From MFD01213-c1 sp963704405 (GTDB lineage: Bacteria > Planctomycetota > Phycisphaerae > Tepidisphaerales > Tepidisphaeraceae), in contig OY969903.1 in NCBI GenBank assembly GCA_963704405.1, positions 2,046,001 through 2,110,000 on the forward strand: DNA of 64,000 nt, written 5' to 3'. The position numbers and the translations under genes were made by a program. Below the pieces are notes generated by a model that had not been told where the DNA came from, did no database searches, and saw only the letters and a list, made by a program, of their open reading frames with translations. Position 1 is the stretch's first letter. The number at the start of each line of letters is the position of its first letter. This document shows positions 1 to 8,525 of the stretch, in pieces.

Positions 1-260
1 TCGGCCGCATCGGTTTCATCAGCGCAATGTCCGCCCCCTTCTGCTCCACCTGCAACCGCCTGCGCCTGACAGCCGACGGCGTCCTCCGCTCCTGCCTCTT
101 CGAAGGCGGTGAAGTCCCCATACGCCAACTACTCCGAACCCACCCCAACCCATCCCTCCGCCGCCGCGCCGTCGCAAACGCCATGACCCAATGCGTGCGG
201 CTCAAGCCCGATCTGCACAGCCATCGCGGCAACGAACAAATGAGCCGCATCGGTGGATAA
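1..260 (+). CDS. moaA: GTP 3',8-cyclase MoaA, C-terminal part
   Basis: This is the last ~85 codons of MoaA, the radical-SAM enzyme that turns GTP into 3',8-cyclo-GTP in the first step of molybdenum cofactor synthesis. The reading frame is open from base 3, so the gene starts outside the window. The piece holds the three cysteines of the C-terminal [4Fe-4S] cluster in FCSTCNRLRLTADG and RSCLF, which is specific to MoaA, and it ends in the conserved Gly-Gly tail (MSRIGG). A GTP-binding arginine-rich stretch lies around the cluster. No other moa gene is in the window, so its operon context is unknown. Confidence 0.93.
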   Translation, partial: GRIGFISAMSAPFCSTCNRLRLTADGVLRSCLFEGGEVPIRQLLRTHPNPSLRRRAVANAMTQCVRLKPDLHSHRGNEQMSRIGG

Positions 261-277
261 CCCGATGCGCGCCTGAC

Positions 278-1105
278 TCACGTGCGCGTTCCCTTCCTGA
301 GCACCAGCGTCCCCGCCATCTGATCGTGCAATCCTTGCTTGCGGTCAGTCCCGCCAATCATCAGAAACCCAATCCCCAGGAGCAGCCACGAAAGGATTTT
401 CCCAAAAAATCGCCCGGTAGCCCGCCCGAACGCGATGCGTTTACCACTCAGATCCGTCACCTTAATACCGATGGCCATTTTGCCAAGGGTTCCCTGGTAA
501 GCCGAAGCTTCCATCAGCCCATAGTAAAGCCATCTACCGATCAGAACCAACATCTGAGAAAGAAGGCCGATGGCCAGGATCGCTCCATTCATGCCGCGGC
601 TTCCCGCAGGACGAAGAAAATATGTGCCCAGGGGAGAGCTCCCCGTCTGCAGACCGCTTGCAAGAACCGCGATTCTGACAACGCTTGCAACGATCCAGCC
701 AAAGGCTGACAAAATAATGTAATCAATCAGGTACGCGGCAAAGCGAAGCCAAAAGCCGGCGTAGGCATAGGGGTCCGGAACCGTGCTGAAGTAATTGAGT
801 TGCCCGCCCATCAACGCAGGCTCGGCGTGCCCCATCCAAGGAGCACTGTAATCCCCGGAAGAAGCAACCTTCTCATCCGTCGCCACGGACGATGGATCAT
901 TCCCAGCCCCAATATTAGGCCTCACCGCCGCGCCTTGAAACAACCCCGGCACACTCTCCGCCGCCGCCCACTCTGCCATCCCCTCCCGCCACACCAGCGA
1001 CTCCGCCCCAAGCTCCCCAACCGCAATCAGTTGCCGTAATTGATCCAGCGACACAGGCCCCTGCTGCGCATTATTAAATGCATAATACCATGAATCTCCA
1101 GCCAC
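278..1105 (-). CDS. GYF-domain and RDD-family membrane protein
   Basis: About 275 residues. Residues ~5-60 form a GYF_2-type domain (WYYAFNNAQQGPVSLDQL, then LVWREGMAEWA), a small module thought to bind peptides. Residues ~110-270 form an RDD membrane domain with three hydrophobic segments, beginning FWLRFAAYLIDYIIL and closing with DRKQGLHDQMAGT. GYF-RDD fusions are common in planctomycetes and related bacteria, but their role is not established. I chose a GTG start because GGGAGAAATC lies directly before it and the GYF domain begins at once; an upstream ATG at 1156 would add 17 residues of no recognisable kind. It is convergent with moaA, with 17 bases between the stops. Confidence 0.82.
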   Translation of the reverse strand: MAGDSWYYAFNNAQQGPVSLDQLRQLIAVGELGAESLVWREGMAEWAAAESVPGLFQGAAVRPNIGAGNDPSSVATDEKVASSGDYSAPWMGHAEPALMGGQLNYFSTVPDPYAYAGFWLRFAAYLIDYIILSAFGWIVASVVRIAVLASGLQTGSSPLGTYFLRPAGSRGMNGAILAIGLLSQMLVLIGRWLYYGLMEASAYQGTLGKMAIGIKVTDLSGKRIAFGRATGRFFGKILSWLLLGIGFLMIGGTDRKQGLHDQMAGTLVLRKGTRT

Positions 1106-1256
1106 GATTTCTCCCTTCCACTTCCACAGACCCCCCAAAAAACCATGACGAGCCACACCTCACACATTACGACGTACAGTAAACAGTTACCACCCAATCA
1201 AAAACAATCCTCCCCACGTGGCAAGCAAAATCGCACTCATTCACTCACAACAATTT

Positions 1257-1350
1257 TCTTCTCTGCGCCTCAGCGCCTCTGCGTTGATAAAACTCTTCGA
1301 TCAGATTCAAGGAGATAACTCGCGCAAGAGCGCAGAGAAATTCCCCCAGC
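1257..1350. repeat. CTCTGCG-type dispersed repeat, inverted pair
   Basis: The left arm reads CTCTGCGCCTCAGCGCCTCT followed by GCGTTGATAAAA. The right arm, about 30 bases on, carries CGCAAGAGCGCAGAGAAA in the opposite orientation. The same core recurs at 2127-2165 and, more diverged, at 21500-21535. It is an intergenic repeat family of unknown function able to fold into an imperfect hairpin. Confidence 0.7.
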
Positions 1351-1376
1351 AATCGCAAACAGTTACGCATCACGAA

Positions 1377-2039
1377 TCACCTCCTCAAAATTCGCGGATC
1401 CGACTCCGCTCGCACCTGCACCCCATCCAGCGCCGTCTGCACCCGCTGCCGATACTCATCAATCTGCTCGGCTGTAAGGTCCGGCGGAACAAAAATTCGC
1501 CCCCCGCTGATGCACACCCCAGTCGTCGCCGGCTTGGGCAGCGCCATGCGGTCCCAGCTCCCGGCGCGCCACTGATCGCGGAACGCCAGGCCGATCGGAC
1601 AGATCGGCATCCCCGTTTTGCTGGCCAAATAAATCGCCCCCGGTTGCACAACTCTCCGCGGGCCGCGCGGGCCATCCGGCGTGATCGCAAGGTGATAGCT
1701 CTTGCCGCTGCGCATCATCCCGCGAATGGCGCTCAGCCCCTGCCGATTCGTCGAACCCCGAACCGTGGCAAACCCCAGCATATGCAGAATCCGCGCAATC
1801 AATTCCCCATCCACATGCTGGCTGATCAGCACTGCAAAACCATGGCGGCGGTGTGTGTACGCAGGAAACAGCAGCATCTCATGCCAGAAAATATAAATAC
1901 CCCGGTGCGGCGCTCCGCGAGGATCAGCATCCGGTTCATCAAACGTAAAATAAAACTGCGATGTCCCCATCCAGAAGCGGATGAAAGCGCTCAGGATTAA
2001 TGCCCCCGGACCGACCGTCCAGGGCTGAACAAGCTTCAT
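1377..2039 (-). CDS. DUF374 lysophospholipid acyltransferase-family protein
   Basis: A 220-residue membrane-associated acyltransferase-like protein of the DUF374 type, distantly related to the PlsC/LpxL enzymes that add acyl chains to phospholipids or lipid A. Visible family marks are FWHEMLLFPAYTHRR (in place of the usual WH motif), LISQHVDGELIARI, the conserved GSTNRQGLSAIR and ITPDGPRGPRRVVQPGAI, ending ALDGVQ. The N-terminus is a hydrophobic anchor. I start at the ATG for MKLVQPW, which gives the usual family length; an upstream ATG at 2186 would translate a dispersed repeat (FNAEALRRRE) and is rejected. The acyl acceptor cannot be told from sequence. Confidence 0.85.
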   Translation of the reverse strand: MKLVQPWTVGPGALILSAFIRFWMGTSQFYFTFDEPDADPRGAPHRGIYIFWHEMLLFPAYTHRRHGFAVLISQHVDGELIARILHMLGFATVRGSTNRQGLSAIRGMMRSGKSYHLAITPDGPRGPRRVVQPGAIYLASKTGMPICPIGLAFRDQWRAGSWDRMALPKPATTGVCISGGRIFVPPDLTAEQIDEYRQRVQTALDGVQVRAESDPRILRR

Positions 2040-2126
2040 GCAAGAACCTGCCGACAGCAACCACCCCGCACCCCGAAGGTATGCGACAAGTGCCGGTAAG
2101 GGCAAGACCACCACCAAACTCAGCAT

Positions 2127-2165
2127 CTTTTCTCTGCGTCTCAGCGCCTCCGCGTTAAAATTTCC
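2127..2165. repeat. CTCTGCG-type dispersed repeat
   Basis: TCTCTGCGTCTCAGCGCCTC followed by CGCGTTAAAA, a near copy of the left arm at 1257-1293. It sits in the 5' flank of the DUF374 gene; read on the minus strand it is open and can mislead start calling. Confidence 0.7.
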
Positions 2166-2408
2166 CATCAATATTTCCGCCGCCACAATCGAGCGTTACA
2201 CCCTCCGCATCCAAAAGCAGGCAATGCACCCAATAAATTAGCAAATACTAACACATCCTGAAAAAGCGCCAACTTCTGTTCACTTCTGTAAACCCCCCAA
2301 CCCCTTGTCCCTCTCATCACGTCGAATACACCATACAGTAGCGAGGCGCGCCTCTCCCGTGCAGCCAGCCTTTCGCCGCCAATCGATGTGCTTTATGCTT
2401 ACAGCTCA
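2166..2408. other. intergenic region, divergent promoter space
   Basis: About 240 bases between the repeat and the chosen HAD start, flanked by divergently transcribed genes. I see no RNA gene and no convincing -35/-10 pair. Promoters for both neighbours must lie here or in the repeat. Confidence 0.4.
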
Positions 2409-3134
2409 ATGGTTGTACGTCCATCGGCCCGTCACCAGGCTCGCACAGGCTCGCTCGTCCCCCCGGCGCAGGTCGCGCAGGTATGGATTGATTTTGATGG
2501 AACAATCACGCAGAAAGATGTCCTGGATGAGCTGATCAAGGGGTACGCCGCCGATGATTCCTGGATGTTGGCCGAGCAGCAGTGGCAGGAAGGCCTGATC
2601 GGCTCCCGCGAATGCCTGAGCCGGCAGTTCGCGGTCGTGCGGATTTCCGATGCGGAACTCGACCAGTTCCTTCAAAATATTCCCATCGACGACGGCATAT
2701 TTCCCCTCTTCCGCCTGCTCGACCGCACGCACGTGCCGTATACGGTCCTCAGCGATGGGATCGATCTGTTCATCCGCCGCCTGCTGGATCGCAATGGTCT
2801 TGGTCATGTCCCGGTTCGGTGCAACTCGATTGTACGCACAGGCGAAACAGGCCAGGGGATGGAACTCGCCTGCCCCCACGCATCCGCCGCCTGCGAGTCA
2901 GCCTCGGCTCATTGCAAATGCCAATCCATGAACACGCTGGCAGTGCAGCAGCGCAAACCGATTTATATTGGTGATGGCCGCAGCGATCTTTGCCCCGCTC
3001 GGCGGTGCAGTTGCATCTTCGCCAAGGGAGTGCTGGCAAAAAATCTCGAACGCGAAGGCGTCAAATTTCTTCCATATTCGACAATGACCGACGTGAGTGG
3101 AATTCTCGCAACGGTCTGGGGAATGGGCGCTTGA
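2409..3134 (+). CDS. HAD-IB family phosphatase (MtnX/SerB-like)
   Basis: A 241-residue haloacid-dehalogenase phosphatase of subfamily IB. Motif I is WIDFDGTIT with the nucleophilic Asp and second Asp, motif II is YTVLSDGID, and motif IV is YIGDGRSDLCPA. The GDGRSD form and overall length match the MtnX / 2,3-diketo-5-methylthiopentyl-1-phosphate phosphatase-like group better than phosphoserine phosphatase. No other methionine-salvage gene is nearby, so the substrate is open. The start is uncertain: the ATG at 2409 leaves ~27 residues before motif I, longer than usual, and a GTG at 2388 is also in frame. No clear ribosome binding site was seen. Confidence 0.78.
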   Translation: MVVRPSARHQARTGSLVPPAQVAQVWIDFDGTITQKDVLDELIKGYAADDSWMLAEQQWQEGLIGSRECLSRQFAVVRISDAELDQFLQNIPIDDGIFPLFRLLDRTHVPYTVLSDGIDLFIRRLLDRNGLGHVPVRCNSIVRTGETGQGMELACPHASAACESASAHCKCQSMNTLAVQQRKPIYIGDGRSDLCPARRCSCIFAKGVLAKNLEREGVKFLPYSTMTDVSGILATVWGMGA

Positions 3135-3234
3135 TATATTCCCAGAGGAAACCGCCAACGCGCAAAGGGATTGATCTACCGTCGAAATGATGGCGCTCAT
3201 TTCGGGGCCGGACAACTCGGTCCCGCCGCTTGCA

Positions 3235-3564
3235 TTACGCCATCTGCAGCGTGGCCAGGGCCGTGGGGACATTATCGCTGAATTCAAAAACCTTATCTAA
3301 CCCCGTCACCAGGTACGTTCCCCAGACCTGCGTGCTGATGCTGCAGAAAACCAGGCGGCGCTGGGTGCTGATCATGTTCTTGCGCAGCTTGAGCAGGCGG
3401 GCGAGGTTGGAAGAATTGATGAAATGCACCGCGGCAAAGTCCAGGACAACGTCGCAGTTCCCCCCCGCGGTCGAGTCCTCAATCGACAGCAAATCCTCCG
3501 TAAATTGAGGGTCGTCAGCCAGGTGCGCGACGACAACATTGTCAGACCACTTTTCTACGGGCAT
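3235..3564 (-). CDS. STAS-domain protein (anti-sigma factor antagonist-like)
   Basis: A 109-residue single-domain STAS protein. The hallmark is the strand-loop-helix VVLDFAAVHFINSSNLARLL, where the serine pair sits at the position phosphorylated in SpoIIAA-type proteins. Family members switch sigma factors or signalling complexes by binding a partner kinase/anti-sigma protein; no such partner is next to it. The start is well supported: GGAGG lies eight bases before the ATG (the codon for MPVEKW), so the longer in-frame extension to 3687 is rejected. Confidence 0.83.
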   Translation of the reverse strand: MPVEKWSDNVVVAHLADDPQFTEDLLSIEDSTAGGNCDVVLDFAAVHFINSSNLARLLKLRKNMISTQRRLVFCSISTQVWGTYLVTGLDKVFEFSDNVPTALATLQMA

Positions 3565-3763
3565 GCCAAAGTCCTCCGGTAGCAATCGCTGCGGTTGATG
3601 TACCGTAACGTTGGCGTGGGGGATTGGCAATGTGAGGGACCCGAGCCGAAGATATGGGTTCTTAAACCTCGTGGCCGGGGTTCGCATCGTGATGCTGATG
3701 GATCGGCTAAAAACTTCGTAGTTGCAGCCGCGACCCTTTTTGTCGTACGCTTAGTGAAGGTTT

Positions 3764-4006
3764 ATGCGAAATGTTATTCACTTTGCAGCCGCCATTTTTC
3801 TCTTCGCCATTCTCAATGGATGCGCGCCCGAACGCGGCGACGAGAAGTTTTACGATCGTCATCCCGAATATAACAATCCTCCGTCCTATTTCGAAAAAGA
3901 CCCGGGCTACAAGGATGAGATCCCCGTGGAAACATCTAATAATACGCACACGACGGCCCAATGGCCTCGTACCGCCGAAATCCTCCCGGTTTTCAGCATC
4001 GCTTGA
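3764..4006 (+). CDS. small lipoprotein
   Basis: 80 residues with a clear type II signal: MRNVIHFAAAIFLFAILNGC, with lipobox LNGC and lipidation expected at Cys20. The mature part is short, hydrophilic and rich in Asp, Glu, Asn and Pro (YDRHPEYNNPPSYFEKDPGY), with no recognised domain. GAAGG lies just before the ATG. The stop codon overlaps the -35 element of a promoter that reads into rpmF. Function unknown; a membrane-anchored periplasmic location is likely. Confidence 0.72.
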   Translation: MRNVIHFAAAIFLFAILNGCAPERGDEKFYDRHPEYNNPPSYFEKDPGYKDEIPVETSNNTHTTAQWPRTAEILPVFSIA

Positions 4007-4031
4007 CAGAACCCCCGGTTATTTCTAACCT
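4003..4031 (+). promoter_or_regulatory. sigma-70-type promoter for rpmF-plsX
   Basis: A perfect -35 (TTGACA, 4003-4008), a 17-base spacer and a -10 of TAACCT (4026-4031). The -35 overlaps the stop codon of the upstream lipoprotein gene. Predicted transcription start is near 4038, about 140 bases before the rpmF ATG. Confidence 0.6.
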
Positions 4032-4048
4032 GCCCCTCCCTGATGAGC

Positions 4049-4079
4049 CGGCGGGCTATAGCCCGCCGTTGCTTTTTGT
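4049..4079 (+). terminator. intrinsic terminator or attenuator before rpmF
   Basis: A perfect 20-base palindrome (CGGCGGGCTATAGCCCGCCG, 4049-4068) followed by TTGCTTTTTG. It lies about 10 bases after the predicted start site of the rpmF promoter. It may only end the lipoprotein transcript, or it may act as an attenuator in the rpmF-plsX leader. Confidence 0.65.
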
Positions 4080-4180
4080 GGATTTTCCGATAGAAAACGT
4101 CGTTCATTAACTGCTGCGGCACGTACGGTTACGAAACGCAGCGACGACTGGCGCGATCCAGCCGCGCAGGAGTGTTCGCC

Positions 4181-4366
4181 ATGCTTCCGGTCCAAAAACA
4201 CAGCAAGTCGCGTAAGCGTAAACGCCGCTCGCATCATGCTCTTAAGCCGATTCACTATGTCCGCTGCCCCCAGTGCGGAAGCGCCAAGCTTCCCCACGCG
4301 GCTTGCGACAACTGCGGATATGTCAATCCCAAGCTCGCCTTGCAGGTGGAGCAGGAGTCGGCGTAG
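4181..4366 (+). CDS. rpmF: 50S ribosomal protein L32
   Basis: 61 residues with the typical basic L32 start (MLPVQKHSKSRKRKRRSHHA) and a zinc ribbon of four cysteines: CPQCGSAKLPHAACDNCGY. It is therefore the zinc-binding C+ form. AGGAG is eight bases before the ATG. An in-frame GTG nine bases upstream is less likely. Placement before plsX and the fab genes is the classical bacterial arrangement linking ribosome and membrane lipid synthesis. Confidence 0.95.
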   Translation: MLPVQKHSKSRKRKRRSHHALKPIHYVRCPQCGSAKLPHAACDNCGYVNPKLALQVEQESA

Positions 4367-4451
4367 TTGCAGCGTTGGGTTGCGACGGTTGCACGCGTTG
4401 GTTCTTGCCAGGTGACGCCATGGAATGGCCGCCTGTTCGGGAGGAGCTCTA

Positions 4452-5471
4452 GTGCGAGCTGCGGTTGACGTGATGGGCGGAGATAACGCCCCGGCGGCGA
4501 TCCTGAAAGGATGCTGGGATGCCGCGCCTCTGCTCAGTGGGGATGACAGCGTCCTGCTCATCGGCGATGAAAAAATCAGCCGGCCTGGTCTTGAATCCAG
4601 CGGCCTGAGCGCCCAACAACAAAAGCATTATAAGATCGTTCATACGACGCAGGTCGTCGGGATGGACGACTCGCCTGTCGAAGCGATCCGCAGCAAGCCG
4701 GACAGCTCGATCGCGGTCATGTGCAAGCTCGCCGCCAAAGGTGAAGCCGATGTCGTGATCTCGGCGGGCAATACCGGGGCCTGCGTCGCCGCCGCGCAAC
4801 TGCGCATGCGGACGCTGCCGGGAATCAGCCGGCCGGGCATTGCGGTGATCGTGCCCAGTTTCTACGGGCCGGTCGTCCTCTGCGACGTTGGCGCGAACGT
4901 CACACCAAAACCGAAACATCTGGCACAATATGCGATCATGGCCGGCGCTTATGCGACGGCGGTTTGCGGGATTGAAAACCCGCGCGTCGGTCTGCTTTCC
5001 ATCGGCGAAGAAGACGCCAAGGGAAATGCGATCGTGAAGGATGCCCGCAAGCTTCTTCGCGATGAGCCGCAGATCAACTTTGTTGGAAATGTCGAAGGCC
5101 GTGATCTGACCAAAGGCGTCGTCGATGTCGTGGTGACTGACGGGTTTGTCGGCAACGTCGTGCTGAAGCTGATGGAAGGCCTTACCGAAGGGCTCTTCAA
5201 GCAGTTGATGCACGAGCTGCAGGAAACCAACCCTTCAGCGATGGATCAGTTCAAACCGGCGATGAAGAAAATCTACGCCAAGCATGACTGGCAGGAATAT
5301 GGCGGCGCGCCGCTGCTGGGCATCGGCGGTTACTGCCTCATCTGCCACGGCCGCAGCGAAAGCAAGGCGATCATGAACGCCATCCGCGTCGGCAAACAAC
5401 TGGTCACCAGCGGCGTGAACGAAAAAATCGTCGAGAAGATCGCGCACAGCATTCCGGTTGAAGAAGAATGA
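4452..5471 (+). CDS. plsX: phosphate acyltransferase PlsX
   Basis: 339 residues. PlsX makes acyl-phosphate from acyl-ACP for the PlsY-dependent first acylation of glycerol-3-phosphate, at the inner face of the membrane. The N-terminal VDVMGGDNAP, internal VISAGNTGACVAA, VVTDGFVGNVVLK and C-terminal APLLGIGGYCLICHGRS are family signatures. The GTG start is chosen because GGGAGGAG lies five bases upstream and VRAAVDVMGGD then begins as in other PlsX proteins; an ATG at 4425 would add nine residues. It follows rpmF in one transcription unit. Confidence 0.94.
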   Translation: MRAAVDVMGGDNAPAAILKGCWDAAPLLSGDDSVLLIGDEKISRPGLESSGLSAQQQKHYKIVHTTQVVGMDDSPVEAIRSKPDSSIAVMCKLAAKGEADVVISAGNTGACVAAAQLRMRTLPGISRPGIAVIVPSFYGPVVLCDVGANVTPKPKHLAQYAIMAGAYATAVCGIENPRVGLLSIGEEDAKGNAIVKDARKLLRDEPQINFVGNVEGRDLTKGVVDVVVTDGFVGNVVLKLMEGLTEGLFKQLMHELQETNPSAMDQFKPAMKKIYAKHDWQEYGGAPLLGIGGYCLICHGRSESKAIMNAIRVGKQLVTSGVNEKIVEKIAHSIPVEEE

Positions 5472-5566
5472 AGGCGTGGGTAGTAGATCATGGATTAAAT
5501 GGTGACTGAGCAACAGGCCTTCCCACCATTCGCCACTGACTATCCACCAGCCACGTGTTACAAGCC

Positions 5567-6553
5567 ATGCCTGAATACGGAGCCATCATCGCGGGAACCG
5601 GCAGCTTTCTGCCGGAGAAGCGTCTGACCAACGACGATCTGTCGAAGATGGTCGACACCAACGACGAATGGATCACGCAGCGCACCGGCATCAAAGAGCG
5701 GCGAATCGCCGGAGCCGGCGAAAGCACCGCGACGCTGTCGATTCAAGCCGCCAAGCGCGCACTCGAGTCGGCGGGGCTGGAAGCGAAGGATATTGATCTT
5801 ATCCTTTGCGCCACAATCACACCGGAAATGGGATTCCCGTCAACCGCTTGTTTTGTCGCCGCGGGGCTTGGGTTGACCTCTACGCCGGCATTTGATTTGT
5901 CGGCCGCGTGCAGCGGTTTCCTCTATGGCCTGGAGACGGCGACGGCGTTCATCAAGTCAGGCCGCTATCAAAATGTGCTGGTGCTTGGGGCCGAGACAAT
6001 CAGCCGCATCACCGACTATACCGACCGCGGAAGCTGCATTTTATTCGGCGACGGAGCCGGCGCCGTCATCGTGCAGCGATCGAACGACACAAAAAAGGGC
6101 GTGATTTACTCCAGCATTCACGCTGACGGTCATGGGTGGGAACTGCTGCATCACATGCCCGGCAGCCGCCATGTGATGGATGAGGCGATGCTGACGGGCC
6201 GGAATCAGTACATCAAGCTGAAGGGCCGCGAGGTTTATAAATTCGCCGTGCATCGGTTCGAGGAACTGATTGAAGATGCGATGCGCAAGTGCGAATTGAC
6301 CCCCGAACAGGTGTCGCTGATTATTCCGCACCAATCCAATTTGCGCATCATCGAACACGCCATCCAGAAGTTGAAGTTCCCGCGAGAAAAGGCGTTCGTG
6401 AATATTGATAAATATGGCAACACGTCGGCGGCATCCGTGCCGATCGCACTCGACGAAGCGCGGCGATCGGGCCGAATCAAGGATGGCGATGTTGTCCTGT
6501 TCGTGGCGTTTGGCGCGGGACTAACGTGGTCCAATGCAGTGATACGTTTTTAA
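5567..6553 (+). CDS. fabH: beta-ketoacyl-ACP synthase III
   Basis: 328 residues. FabH condenses acetyl-CoA with malonyl-ACP to start fatty-acid chains. The catalytic triad is visible: Cys115 in LSAACSGFL, His in IIPHQSNLRI, and Asn in IDKYGNTSAASVP. The glycine-rich C-terminus (LFVAFGAGLTWSNAVIRF) is intact. The ATG for MPEYGAII fits the family start; an in-frame GTG four codons earlier is possible. A 95-base gap separates it from plsX, with no terminator visible, so it is probably cotranscribed. Confidence 0.95.
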   Translation: MPEYGAIIAGTGSFLPEKRLTNDDLSKMVDTNDEWITQRTGIKERRIAGAGESTATLSIQAAKRALESAGLEAKDIDLILCATITPEMGFPSTACFVAAGLGLTSTPAFDLSAACSGFLYGLETATAFIKSGRYQNVLVLGAETISRITDYTDRGSCILFGDGAGAVIVQRSNDTKKGVIYSSIHADGHGWELLHHMPGSRHVMDEAMLTGRNQYIKLKGREVYKFAVHRFEELIEDAMRKCELTPEQVSLIIPHQSNLRIIEHAIQKLKFPREKAFVNIDKYGNTSAASVPIALDEARRSGRIKDGDVVLFVAFGAGLTWSNAVIRF

Positions 6554-6583
6554 TTTTTCGCGGCAACAATTCTTTTTTTCCAC

Positions 6584-7534
6584 ATGGCATCCAAAACCTT
6601 CATCCTCTGTCCCGGCCAAGGCGCACAAATCGTCGCCATGGGCAAAGACTTTTATGAGTCTTCACCCAGCGCCAAAGAAGTCTTCGACACTGCCAACGAA
6701 GTCATCGGATTCGATCTCAAATCCCTCTGCTTCGGCGGCCCCGAAGACCGTCTGAACCAGACTGACATCAGCCAACCCGCGATTTACACAACCAGCATCG
6801 CGGCCTATCGCGCCGGCATCGCCGCAGGTGTGATCGACACCGCTTTAGTCACCGCTTATGCCGGCCTGAGCCTCGGCGAATACACCGCTCTTCACCTGGC
6901 CGGTGTTTTCAGCTTTGAGGTCGGCCTGCGCCTCGTTGCCGCTCGTGGCCGCTACATGCAGGAAGCCGCCGTCTCTACTCCAAGTGGAATGGTCGCAATC
7001 CTGGGCGCGGACGAAGCCGCCATCGAAAAGCTCTGCCTGGAAAATGCACAAGGCGAAGTGCTGGTTCCCGCCAATTACAACGCTCCGGGGCAAATCGTGG
7101 TGAGCGGCAGCAAGGCCGCCTGCGAGCGCGCGTTTAAAGCCGCCGAGACTGCCGGTTTCAAAGCCACCGTTCTCAAAGTCGCCGGCGCGTTCCACAGCCC
7201 GCTGATGCAGAGCGGTGCTGACAAGATGAAGGCGGAGCTTGATCGCGCTCAGTTCAGCGCACCGTCAACGACCGTTTATTCGAATGTCACCGCCGTCCCG
7301 CATGGCAATGCCGCGTCGATCAAGGATTTGCTGGTGAAGCAAATTGTATCGCCGGTGCGATGGGAGCAGACGATGAAGACCCTGATCGCCGAAGGCGGCG
7401 ACAGCGCTCGATTTGTCGAGCTCGCGCCCAACAGGCATCTCGCGGGATTGGCCAGGCGAATTAATCGTCGGCTGCCGATCGAAAGCCTTGCATCCGTTGA
7501 GGGGCTCGCCGCCAAAGAGCCCGCGGTGAAATGA
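6584..7534 (+). CDS. fabD: malonyl-CoA:ACP transacylase
   Basis: 316 residues. FabD loads malonate onto ACP. The N-terminal FILCPGQGAQ forms the oxyanion loop, Ser96 in AGLSLGEYTAL is the nucleophile, and the histidine partner is in AGAFHSPLM. Length is normal. It lies 30 bases after fabH and ahead of fabG in the standard fab order. Confidence 0.95.
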   Translation: MASKTFILCPGQGAQIVAMGKDFYESSPSAKEVFDTANEVIGFDLKSLCFGGPEDRLNQTDISQPAIYTTSIAAYRAGIAAGVIDTALVTAYAGLSLGEYTALHLAGVFSFEVGLRLVAARGRYMQEAAVSTPSGMVAILGADEAAIEKLCLENAQGEVLVPANYNAPGQIVVSGSKAACERAFKAAETAGFKATVLKVAGAFHSPLMQSGADKMKAELDRAQFSAPSTTVYSNVTAVPHGNAASIKDLLVKQIVSPVRWEQTMKTLIAEGGDSARFVELAPNRHLAGLARRINRRLPIESLASVEGLAAKEPAVK

Positions 7535-7604
7535 ACGTGTACGCCCGATAGAAGTCGGCCTTGTCCGCTGAAGTCTGCCAGAGTTGATCGCAGGAGTGAA
7601 TGAC

Positions 7605-8342
7605 ATGACTGAGAAGAGAGTGGCCATCGTAACCGGCGGATCGCGCGGCATCGGGGCGGCGATCGTTCGCCAGCTTGCCCAGGATGGCCTGCACGTTGTG
7701 GCGATCGCCCGCAATCTCGACAAGCTCAAAGCTGTGACTGATGAAGTGAACGCCGCCGGCGGCTCAGCCGAGCCGCTGGTCTGTGACATCGCCGATGGAA
7801 AGGTTTTTGCCGAATCAATCGACCAGATTGCCGAGAAGCACGGCCGCCTCGATGTCCTGGTGAACAACGCCGGCATCACCAAAGACGGGCTTCTCCTGCG
7901 CATGGACGATGAAGACTGGGACGCTGTCATCGATACCAATCTGAAGAGCGCCTTTGTCGCGATTCGCTCAGCCGCCCGGACGATCATGCGAAGCAAGACG
8001 GGCCGCATCATCAATATCAGTTCGGTCGCCGGCGTCGCCGGCAACGCGGGGCAGGCGAATTATTCGGCCAGCAAGGCCGGCCTGATCGGGCTGAGCAAGA
8101 CCGTCGCAAAGGAACTCTCGGGTAAAGGCATCACGTGCAACGTGGTGGCTCCGGGATTCATCACGACGGACATGACCGATGTGCTGAATGACAAGATTAA
8201 AGACACGGTGAAGCAGTTCATCCCGCTCAAGCGGTTCGGCGAACCGCATGAGATTGCGGCCGTGGTCGCCTTCCTCGCAAGCCCTGCCGCCGGCTATGTC
8301 ACCGGCCAGGTTATCTGCGTGGACGGCGGGATGGTGATGTAA
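7605..8342 (+). CDS. fabG: 3-oxoacyl-ACP reductase
   Basis: 245 residues, a short-chain dehydrogenase that reduces 3-oxoacyl-ACP with NADPH. It shows the cofactor loop TGGSRGIG, the NNAG motif (LVNNAGITKDG), the catalytic Ser in INISSVAG, and YSASK with Tyr and Lys. The C-terminus VDGGMVM is the FabG tetramer contact. AGGAG is eight bases before the chosen ATG; an upstream in-frame start at 7584 lacks this. Confidence 0.95.
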   Translation: MTEKRVAIVTGGSRGIGAAIVRQLAQDGLHVVAIARNLDKLKAVTDEVNAAGGSAEPLVCDIADGKVFAESIDQIAEKHGRLDVLVNNAGITKDGLLLRMDDEDWDAVIDTNLKSAFVAIRSAARTIMRSKTGRIINISSVAGVAGNAGQANYSASKAGLIGLSKTVAKELSGKGITCNVVAPGFITTDMTDVLNDKIKDTVKQFIPLKRFGEPHEIAAVVAFLASPAAGYVTGQVICVDGGMVM

Positions 8343-8367
8343 AGTTTTAACCGGATGTCCGCTCCCG

Positions 8368-8436
8368 CTTGTCAGTTGTCCTTTGCAGGACTACGACTTA
8401 CAACACACGACCGGCGGCGGACTACGGACAGGCAAG
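8368..8436. repeat. GTCNGTT-family repeat, short inverted copy
   Basis: CTTGTCAGTTGTCC on the left faces GGACTACGGACAGGCAAG on the right, an imperfect inverted pair about 70 bases overall. It lies between fabG and acpP and is a relative of the larger copies at 8783-8899 and 48524-48667. Confidence 0.55.
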
Positions 8437-8525
8437 TTGCAAACTTGCACGTCACCGCTATAGTTTCCAAACCCCGGACCGCGTGGTCCGGAGTGAACTC
8501 ATGACAGGGCAGGTGGAACAATCCA

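Noticed and set aside
4449..5213. 254-codon minus-strand frame opposite plsX
   Set aside because: Shadow of plsX; no family likeness and no ribosome binding site.
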